A DNA stretch of 11,043 bases from Oscillospiraceae bacterium (GTDB lineage: Bacteria > Bacillota > Clostridia > Oscillospirales > Ruminococcaceae), in contig RKCM01000216.1 in NCBI GenBank assembly GCA_014858325.1, positions 1-11,043 on the forward strand. The letters are read 5' to 3'. The stretch's first letter is position 1. Each line of letters begins with the position of its first letter. The notes under the pieces were generated by a model that had not been told where the DNA came from, ran no database searches, and saw only the letters and a list, made by a program, of their open reading frames with translations. A program made the position numbers and the translations under genes. This document shows, piece by piece, positions 1-4,738 of the stretch.

Positions 1-53
1 TTGATGATGCCGTTGGTAAGGATGCTTACCTTGGACTTGTTTTCAGATGCCAT
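1..53 (-). CDS. rnfE: Rnf complex subunit E, N-terminal fragment
   Basis: Only the first 17 codons are in the window; the gene runs off the left edge. The peptide starts MASENKSKVSILTNGII, which fits the short cytoplasmic start of RnfE, an integral membrane subunit of the ferredoxin:NAD+ oxidoreductase. The start is supported by a perfect AAGGAGG about 10 bases upstream. That ribosome site overlaps the stop codon region of rnfG, 16 bases away, so the two are probably translated as one unit. The gene order C-D-G-E matches clostridial rnf operons, where rnfA and rnfB usually follow; those would lie outside this window. The assignment rests mostly on context because so little protein is visible. 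Confidence 0.8.
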   Translation of the reverse strand, partial: MASENKSKVSILTNGII

Positions 54-69
54 TTCTTACCAACCTCCT

Positions 70-618
70 TTATGCCAGCTCGTTGTAGCAGTTGACGCAA
101 TCGTTGATGGCGGCAAACAGTGCCTTGGACGAAATGGTCGCGCCGCTGTAAGCGTCGTAGCCCTCGCCCATGACGATGTTCTGGGTGCCGTCCATGCCGT
201 CGAACTGTGCAAGGAAGCTGTCCGTTGCGACATTGGAACCAATGCCCTTGGTCTGGGTAGAAGCGTCCACCCAGATGCCGGTAACGGTGCCGTTGGTGTC
301 AAAGCCCATGATGACGGACAGCACGCCGCCGTCAAAGCCCTTCTCCTCTGCCTTCACGGCCAGGCTGCCGTCGGCGGCCTTCACGGCACCGGCGATGTTC
401 TCGGTGGTAATATCGGTAACTTCCTCCAGGTCGGATGCGCTGGAGACGGTGGGCATCACGTCCACGTAGGCTGCCAGGGTGGCAGCTTTCTGGTTGGCGT
501 CGATGATGGGAGCCGTAAAGGAGTTGACCAGAGCCAGCAGGAAGCTGACCACCAGCGCGATCACGCTCAGGACGACCACCGGCTTCACGGTGCTCTCCCA
601 GCTAGAATTGTTCTTCAT
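70..618 (-). CDS. rnfG: Rnf complex subunit G (FMN-binding)
   Basis: This 182-residue protein is an electron-carrying subunit of the Rnf ion-pumping ferredoxin:NAD+ oxidoreductase. One membrane helix spans about residues 13-35, and the rest should face outside. The FMN-binding motif SGATISS is at 158-164, with Thr161 the expected site of covalent FMN attachment through a phosphoester (family knowledge, added by ApbE-type transferases). The length is normal for clostridial RnfG. The ATG overlaps the rnfD stop codon by four bases (ATGA), which fixes the start and indicates translational coupling. The stop TAA runs into the ribosome site of rnfE. Confidence 0.95.
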   Translation of the reverse strand: MKNNSSWESTVKPVVVLSVIALVVSFLLALVNSFTAPIIDANQKAATLAAYVDVMPTVSSASDLEEVTDITTENIAGAVKAADGSLAVKAEEKGFDGGVLSVIMGFDTNGTVTGIWVDASTQTKGIGSNVATDSFLAQFDGMDGTQNIVMGEGYDAYSGATISSKALFAAINDCVNCYNELA

Positions 619-1574
619 TTACCAGCACCCTCCTTTGCTTTTTTTGCAGGCTTGATATAGCCATACGGGGTCTGGCGGGTCAAGTCGTTGATGTACGGGA
701 CCCACAGGTTCATGAACAGCAGCGCGAAGGAGACACCCTCGGCGTAGCTGCCCCACTCACGGATGGCAAAGGTGATGATGCCCAGCGCCACACCGTAGAC
801 CAGCTTGCCCTTCAGGGTGAAGGGGCTGGTAACGTAGTCGGTAGCCATAAAGACGGCACCGAACAGCAGGCCGCCGGAGAGCACGCCCACCAGTGCGCCG
901 TGGAGGCTGTGGGTGGAGATCAGGTAGAAGAGGAACATGCTGCCCACATAGGAAGCCGGGATGGCCAGGCTGATGGTCTTGGTGGCCACCAGATACACCA
1001 GACCCAGCAGGATGGCCAGAGCGCAGGTCTCGCCCAGAACGCCGCCGTGGACGCCCATGAACAGATCCAGCAGGCTCAGCTTGGAGGGGTCGGCCACCTT
1101 CAGCGGGGTAGCGCTGGAGAGCTGGTCCACCGCTGCATCGGGGTAGACCCAGTTGTTCATCTCGCCGGCAAAGCTGACGAACAGCACGATACGGCCCACC
1201 AGAGCGGGGTTGGCAAAGTTCATGCCGATGCCGCCGAACAGCTGCTTGACCACGATGATGGCCACCAGGTCGCCCACGATGAGCTGGCCCAGAGGCATGC
1301 CCACAGGCACGTTCATGGCCAGGATGATGCCGGTGACCACAGCGGACAGATCGCCGATGGGGTTCTTTTTCTTCAGCAGCTTGCAGTACAGCCACTCAAA
1401 GGCGACGCAAGCCACCACGGACACTGCTGTAACCAGCAAAGCCCGCAGGCCAAAAATGATCGCAGAGGCCACCACGCAGGGAGTCAGGGCGACGATGACG
1501 TTGGCCATCAGGCCGGTGGTCGTCTCCTGAGAGCGCAGGTGCGGGGAGGCCGAAACAATAAGCTTCGTATCCAT
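615..1574 (-). CDS. rnfD: Rnf complex subunit D (membrane, FMN-binding)
   Basis: This 319-residue protein is an integral membrane subunit of the Rnf complex, related to NqrB of the sodium-pumping NADH:quinone oxidoreductase. It begins with the typical short VSASPHLRS stretch (residues 7-15) and has around eight to ten hydrophobic segments. The motif SSATPL at 153-158 corresponds to the covalent FMN site, with Thr156 as the likely acceptor. Family-typical stretches include NPIGDLSAVVTGIILA (71-86) and NPALVGR (122-128). The start ATG shares one base with the rnfC stop codon (TAATG) and has AAGGAGG nine bases upstream. The C-terminal tail is lysine rich and probably cytoplasmic. Confidence 0.96.
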   Translation of the reverse strand: MDTKLIVSASPHLRSQETTTGLMANVIVALTPCVVASAIIFGLRALLVTAVSVVACVAFEWLYCKLLKKKNPIGDLSAVVTGIILAMNVPVGMPLGQLIVGDLVAIIVVKQLFGGIGMNFANPALVGRIVLFVSFAGEMNNWVYPDAAVDQLSSATPLKVADPSKLSLLDLFMGVHGGVLGETCALAILLGLVYLVATKTISLAIPASYVGSMFLFYLISTHSLHGALVGVLSGGLLFGAVFMATDYVTSPFTLKGKLVYGVALGIITFAIREWGSYAEGVSFALLFMNLWVPYINDLTRQTPYGYIKPAKKAKEGAGK

Positions 1575-2896
1575 TACTTATTGCCTCCTTTTTTGATTTC
1601 ACCAAGGTAGAAGGCCTTTGCCAGACCCATCATCTGGGTGCAGGGGCGCTTGGCCGGGCAGACGAAGGTGCAGGAGCCGCAGTTGAAGCAATAATCCACG
1701 TGCAGCTTGCCCAGCTCCTGAACGTCGCGGGCGGCGTAGGCCTGGTTGACCTCCACGGGCTCCAGGCCCATGGGGCAATACTCCACGCAGCGGCCGCAGC
1801 GGATGCAGGGGTTGGCCTCCGGCGGAGTGGCCGTGGCAACGCTGAGCATGATGAGGCCGGAGGTGGTCTTGGTGGTGGGGTAGCTCAGGTCCTGGACAGC
1901 GGGGCCCATCATGGCGCCGCCGGCAACGACCTTGCCCAGCTGGACGCCCGGCTTGACACCGGCCACGTTCAGCACGTCCTCATAGGAGGTGCCCACGGGG
2001 ACGACCAGGTTCTGGGGCTTTGCGCAGGCGTCGCCGTCCACGGTGATGCAGCGGCTGACCACGGGCATGCCGGTCGCCAGATACTTGCCCAGAGTGGAAA
2101 CGCTGGTCACGTTCATGACGATGGCGCCGGCAGCGGCGGGCAGGCCGCCGTGGGGCACTTCGCGGCCCAGGCACTTCTCGATGAGGATGAGCTCTGCGCC
2201 GGTGCCATAGACGCTGGGCAGGGGCTTGACCTCAATGGCAGGCTTGTCCTTGGTCTTCTGGCAGAGCAGATCGATGCACTCGGGCTTGTTGTTCTCGATG
2301 CCGATGACGCACTTGGGGATGCCCACATACTTCAGGACAGCCTCGATGCCGCGGATGATATCATCCGCGAACAGGAGCATCTCCTGGGTATCGCTGGTCA
2401 GCCACACTTCGCACTCGGAAGCGTTGATCAACAGGGTATCCACCGGGTCCTTGGGCTGGAGCTTGACGTCGGTCGGGAAGCCTGCGCCGCCCAGACCCAC
2501 CAGGCCGCACTCCCGCACGGCAGCGAGGAAGCTGGCCTTATCGGTCACTTCCGGGGCCTTGACGGCGGGGTCCACGGTCTGCTTGCCATCGGTCTTGATG
2601 ACGATGGAATCGCACATCCGGCCATTGGAGAGACGGAAAGGCTCCACCGCAGCCACGGTGCCGGAGACACTGGAGTGGATGTTGGCAGAGACGAAGCCGC
2701 CTGCCTCACCCACCTTGGTGCCGACGAACACCTCGTCGCCCTTTTTCACCAAGGGCTTGGCGGGTGCGCCAATATGCTGGCTCATGAGGATGCGTACCTG
2801 CGCGGGCAGAGGCATCGGGACAGGCTTGCTTGCAGCAGTTGCTTTGTCATGCGGCGTATGCGCGCCAAGCGCCGCACGTTTCAGCTTGTTCAACAT
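1574..2896 (-). CDS. rnfC: Rnf complex subunit C (NADH and iron-sulfur binding)
   Basis: This 440-residue peripheral subunit carries the NAD(H)-reducing site of the Rnf complex. An N-terminal RnfC barrel-like region (about 20-110) precedes the nucleotide/FMN-binding motif GLGGAGFPT (134-142). Two ferredoxin-type 4Fe-4S motifs follow: Cys364, 367, 370, 374 and Cys403, 406, 409, 413, with another Cys at 419. I chose the ATG at 2896 because homologues begin near MLNKLKRAALG and a GGGGGA ribosome site lies nine bases upstream. The frame stays open to 3028, but that extension covers the leader and promoter. It is first in the operon rnfC-D-G-E. An oddity is ECEVWLTSD at 161-169, where RnfC proteins commonly read ECEPYLT. 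Confidence 0.96.
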   Translation of the reverse strand: MLNKLKRAALGAHTPHDKATAASKPVPMPLPAQVRILMSQHIGAPAKPLVKKGDEVFVGTKVGEAGGFVSANIHSSVSGTVAAVEPFRLSNGRMCDSIVIKTDGKQTVDPAVKAPEVTDKASFLAAVRECGLVGLGGAGFPTDVKLQPKDPVDTLLINASECEVWLTSDTQEMLLFADDIIRGIEAVLKYVGIPKCVIGIENNKPECIDLLCQKTKDKPAIEVKPLPSVYGTGAELILIEKCLGREVPHGGLPAAAGAIVMNVTSVSTLGKYLATGMPVVSRCITVDGDACAKPQNLVVPVGTSYEDVLNVAGVKPGVQLGKVVAGGAMMGPAVQDLSYPTTKTTSGLIMLSVATATPPEANPCIRCGRCVEYCPMGLEPVEVNQAYAARDVQELGKLHVDYCFNCGSCTFVCPAKRPCTQMMGLAKAFYLGEIKKGGNK

Positions 2897-2925
2897 GGAA
2901 TAAAATCCCCCATTCTGCTTGGATT

Positions 2926-2967
2926 GCCGTCCCCACGCCCATGCAGGCGCACTGGTACAGGGACAGC
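2926..2967 (-). promoter_or_regulatory. Structured hairpin in the rnf 5' leader
   Basis: Between the predicted transcription start (about 2978) and the rnfC ribosome site the RNA can form a two-part hairpin. The lower stem is eight pairs, GCUGUCCC (2967-2960) with GGGACGGC (2933-2926), including one G-U. The upper stem is five pairs, GCGCC (2950-2946) with GGCGU (2939-2935), closing a six-base loop. A nine-base bulge (2959-2951) faces one base on the other side. The same GUCCC of the 5' arm could instead pair with GGGAU of the ribosome site (2911-2905 area), so a regulatory role is possible. I do not recognise a known riboswitch class. Confidence 0.5.
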
Positions 2968-2984
2968 AGCTGCTTAACACATTT

Positions 2985-3012
2985 ATTGTATCATTTTGGC
3001 GTGGGAAGTCAA
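2985..3012 (-). promoter_or_regulatory. Promoter of the rnf operon
   Basis: Reading the minus strand, TTGACT (3012-3007) and TACAAT (2990-2985) are separated by 16 bases. Each differs from the sigma-A consensus at one position. Transcription would start near 2978, leaving an untranslated leader of roughly 80 bases before the rnfC ATG at 2896. The promoter lies inside the inverted repeat at 2990-3034. Confidence 0.75.
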
Positions 3013-3034
3013 CGACAACCATGGCCAAAATGAT
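2990..3034. promoter_or_regulatory. Interrupted inverted repeat flanking the rnf -35 box, possible operator
   Basis: ATCATTTTGGC (2990-3000) and GCCAAAATGAT (3024-3034) are perfect 11-base reverse complements, 23 bases apart. One arm fills most of the spacer between -35 and -10 and touches the -10 box; the other lies just upstream of the -35 box. A protein binding both arms would cover or loop the promoter. This placement suggests an operator, but I cannot name the regulator. It is not likely to act as an RNA terminator, because rnf transcription starts downstream of it. Confidence 0.55.
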
Positions 3035-3086
3035 GCGTTTTCCTAAAAAATCTTAGTCGGTTTTGACGGTTAGACGCAGCTAATCC

Positions 3087-3104
3087 ATGATAATTTTATA
3101 ACAA
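3087..3104. promoter_or_regulatory. Weak candidate Rex-like site
   Basis: On the minus strand this 18-mer reads TTGTTATAAAATTATCAT. Compared with the redox repressor Rex consensus TTGTTAA-N4-TTAACAA it matches 11 of 14 defined positions, with an imperfect second half. It lies in the divergent region, about 20 bases upstream of the plus-strand promoter and 75 bases upstream of the rnf -35 box. AT-rich DNA gives such matches by chance, so the call is weak. Confidence 0.22.
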
Positions 3105-3124
3105 TATCACAAGTTTTGACTCGT

Positions 3125-3153
3125 TTGCCTTTCTGTTGGGAATATGTTATACT
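3125..3153 (+). promoter_or_regulatory. Promoter of the small membrane peptide gene
   Basis: TTGCCT (3125-3130) and TATACT (3148-3153) are 17 bases apart, and a TG one base before the -10 box gives an extended -10. Transcription would start near 3160, about 60 bases before the ATG at 3221. It points away from the rnf promoter, so the two share one divergent control region. Confidence 0.65.
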
Positions 3154-3220
3154 AGGGGCAGCCAAAACGGAACGTCCCCTGTTCCCCACTTTATCAATCC
3201 GTCAAGGAGGATCGGAAACG

Positions 3221-3346
3221 ATGAAATTACTGAAAGCTTTGCTCGCCTTTTTCACGTTGCTGGCCGTGGCCCTTACCGGCGTGCTGCTCTTTGTCCAGGA
3301 CAAGAGAGCGCCCCGTTATGTCCAGATCTACACCGACGAGCAGTAA
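3221..3346 (+). CDS. Small single-span membrane peptide, 41 residues, unknown function
   Basis: This is the only gene in the window that I support on the plus strand. It encodes a 41-residue peptide: a short basic start (MKLLK), a hydrophobic helix at about 6-25, and a charged tail (QDKRAPRYVQIYTDEQ, 26-41). A perfect AAGGAGG (3204-3210) sits ten bases before the ATG. It also has a good promoter upstream (3125-3153) and a strong terminator directly after (3362-3398), so it is a complete transcription unit and not a chance frame. There is no cysteine, so it is not a lipoprotein, and no clear signal peptidase site, so it is probably an anchored bitopic peptide. I do not recognise the family. 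It faces the minus-strand lipoprotein gene and is divergent from rnfC. Confidence 0.72.
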   Translation: MKLLKALLAFFTLLAVALTGVLLFVQDKRAPRYVQIYTDEQ

Positions 3347-3361
3347 CCCTCACACAAACGC

Positions 3362-3398
3362 AAAAGCCCCGGAACGCACGCGTTCCGGGGCTTTTTTT
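3362..3398. terminator. Bidirectional intrinsic terminator
   Basis: AAAAGCCCCGGAACG (3362-3376) pairs with CGTTCCGGGGC plus the following T run, around a CACG loop (3377-3380). Seven T residues (3392-3398) follow on the plus strand, ending the small peptide gene 16 bases after its stop. On the minus strand the stem is followed by TTTTG, so it can also end the lipoprotein gene whose stop is at 3410. Confidence 0.9.
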
Positions 3399-3409
3399 AT
3401 GCTGCGAGT

Positions 3410-3937
3410 TTACTTGGTGGACTTATAGACTTCAATCATAGTATAGGTCTTGCCGAATTGACCGTTTTGGATTCGAGCAATGCCAATTTTGCTTGCAGCC
3501 CGATAAGCATCGCTCTTGCTGTAGAGATCTTTCTTGTAATCTTCCTTCGTTGTGGTGTAGTCCCTGATCAAGGAGCATTTTTGATCATCCTGCTGTGCAA
3601 CCACATAGTTCAGTTTTGCTTTGCACTCATCATCCAGCTTCTTGATTTGTGCTTTGTACTCTTCCTCCTCCTTGATAGTTCCATTTCCATTCACGTAACG
3701 AATATAAGCATTCAGTTTCTGTTCTGTGTAAGCAGTCAAATCCGCACTGTAGTACAGCACTGGCAGAACAGTCTCCTGATACGCCTGTGCGCCGTCATTC
3801 ACATCCTGATAAATCTTCTGTCTTACCCAATCAGGCGGGAGTTCGTTTGTGTTGCCGCTGCCATCACAGGCAGTAAAGACGGTCAGAGCCAGCACCGCCA
3901 CCAGAGTGACGGCCAGCAATTTTTTGAACAGTTTCAT
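3410..3937 (-). CDS. Predicted lipoprotein of unknown function
   Basis: This encodes a 175-residue secreted protein. A basic start (MKLFKK) and hydrophobic stretch lead to FTAC with Cys24, an acceptable lipobox, so the mature protein should be lipid-anchored outside the membrane. The rest is rich in charged residues. A long helical, possibly coiled-coil part covers about 85-150, with Cys105 and Cys121 available for a disulfide. I chose the ATG at 3937, not the in-frame ATG at 3961, because AAAGGAGGG lies eight bases before it and it yields a clean signal peptide. Base composition is visibly AT-richer than the neighbouring genes, which suggests separate origin. I do not recognise the family. 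It stands alone, with its own promoter (4019-4048) and the shared terminator. Confidence 0.82.
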   Translation of the reverse strand: MKLFKKLLAVTLVAVLALTVFTACDGSGNTNELPPDWVRQKIYQDVNDGAQAYQETVLPVLYYSADLTAYTEQKLNAYIRYVNGNGTIKEEEEYKAQIKKLDDECKAKLNYVVAQQDDQKCSLIRDYTTTKEDYKKDLYSKSDAYRAASKIGIARIQNGQFGKTYTMIEVYKSTK

Positions 3938-4018
3938 GGTTTCTGCCCTCCTTTGATCCAATCAAAAGGCTTCGTTGTTGTTGTATTTCTGTCGTGCTTC
4001 CATTGTGAGGCCACCTTT

Positions 4019-4048
4019 AGCATACTGGCAAAGAGGCGGTGCTGTCAA
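4019..4048 (-). promoter_or_regulatory. Promoter of the lipoprotein gene
   Basis: On the minus strand, a perfect TTGACA (4048-4043) is followed after 18 bases by TATGCT (4024-4019). Transcription would begin near 4012, giving an untranslated leader of about 75 bases. The -35 box is ideal; the -10 box matches at four of six positions. Confidence 0.55.
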
Positions 4049-4088
4049 TGGGAAGAACGCACAAAAATCCGTGAAATATTTTGGTTGA

Positions 4089-4201
4089 AACCTCTCCGTC
4101 ATTGCTCCGCAATGCCACCTCTCCTAGTAGGAGAGGCAAGCACACGGCATCTTGGCTCCCCTATTAGGGGAGCTGGCGAGCGGATGCGAGCCTGAGAGGT
4201 T
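4089..4201. repeat. Multi-hairpin intergenic repeat, copy 1
   Basis: The 113-base element is bounded by an 8-base inverted repeat, AACCTCTC (4089-4096) and GAGAGGTT (4194-4201). Inside, on the plus strand, lie a hairpin ATTGCTCCGCAAT (4101-4113), then CCTCTCC/GGAGAGG around TAGTA (4118-4136), then GCTCCCC/GGGGAGC around TATTA (about 4155-4173), then a GAGC/GCGAGC-rich arm. Copy 2 (8857-8978) has the same order of parts on the opposite strand. It abuts the DUF5662 gene so closely that its last base is also the last base of that stop codon. No transposase is present. I recognise the style from Faecalibacterium-like genomes, as general knowledge. It fills most of the gap between that gene and the lipoprotein promoter. 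Confidence 0.85.
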
Positions 4202-4737
4202 CAGTAATCCTTCTGGCACCCCAGCAAGAACTTCATGTACGCAAAGGTGCGCTCCTTGCCCTTGTCCCGCACCATCTGCAGCAGCTGCTCCATCAGGGCC
4301 CGGGTCTCGGGGTGGAGCAGATAGTGGTCGCGGCTGTGCTGGTAGTAGTTCCACGGGGCAGCATCGGTGTACTGGTCGCCCAGATAGATCTCGCTGGCGG
4401 CAATGCGGTCGCAGATGCCCTCGCAGACGTACCGCAGGGGGATCTTCATCCCCGTCAGGCCGGAGTGGGTGGTAGAGTAATCGATCCAGTATTCCAGATG
4501 GTGCTTGTTGCGGCCCTTGTGGTGGAGCCAGGCGGCGGTGTAGCCCTTGGCTCTCCGCTCCGCCTCGTTGGGGCTGCGGTCGCCCTGATAGTAGATGCAC
4601 CCCGGGATGAACTCGGTGGGGCTGTACTTGCTCAGATCGTGGGCCAGGCCCTGCTCATAAAGGCCGCAGGCAAAGCAGTATTTCATCACCCGCAGCTTGT
4701 GCCGGGTGATGGTGTCAAAATGGCCTTTGATGTTCAT
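4201..4737 (-). CDS. DUF5662 family protein, HD-like
   Basis: This 178-residue cytoplasmic protein matches my memory of the DUF5662 family, including the stretches HDLSKYSPTEF (33-43), YYQGDRSPNEAE (49-60) and WLHHKGRNKHH (70-80). The spaced His13, His33-Asp34, His72-His73, His79-His80 and Asp110 resemble the metal-binding pattern of HD phosphohydrolases, so a metal-dependent hydrolase is possible. No activity is established that I know of. The ATG is one base after the glycosyltransferase stop, with GGGAGGG as ribosome site, so it is the last gene of the polysaccharide operon. Its stop codon touches repeat copy 1. A role in polysaccharide synthesis is inferred from position only. Confidence 0.85.
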   Translation of the reverse strand: MNIKGHFDTITRHKLRVMKYCFACGLYEQGLAHDLSKYSPTEFIPGCIYYQGDRSPNEAERRAKGYTAAWLHHKGRNKHHLEYWIDYSTTHSGLTGMKIPLRYVCEGICDRIAASEIYLGDQYTDAAPWNYYQHSRDHYLLHPETRALMEQLLQMVRDKGKERTFAYMKFLLGCQKDY

Positions 4738-4738
4738 A

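Noticed and set aside
1700..2977. A 425-codon plus-strand open frame opposite rnfC.
   Set aside because: Antisense shadow: rnfC has both iron-sulfur motifs intact and fixes the coding strand.
2897..3028. N-terminal extension of rnfC by 44 codons to an upstream ATG.
   Set aside because: The extension would cover the promoter and leader hairpin, and its sequence does not resemble RnfC.
3063..3103. A second plus-strand promoter using TTGACG with GATAAT or TATAAC.
   Set aside because: The spacings are 20 bases or more, outside the usual range, and a better promoter lies just downstream.
3458..4195. A 245-codon plus-strand open frame opposite the lipoprotein gene.
   Set aside because: It has no ribosome site, and it continues into repeat copy 1. 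The minus-strand gene has promoter, ribosome site, signal peptide and terminator.
4089..4201. CRISPR array or riboswitch reading of the hairpin-rich element.
   Set aside because: There are no regularly spaced direct repeats, and the element sits after genes in inverted copies, which fits an intergenic repeat family better.
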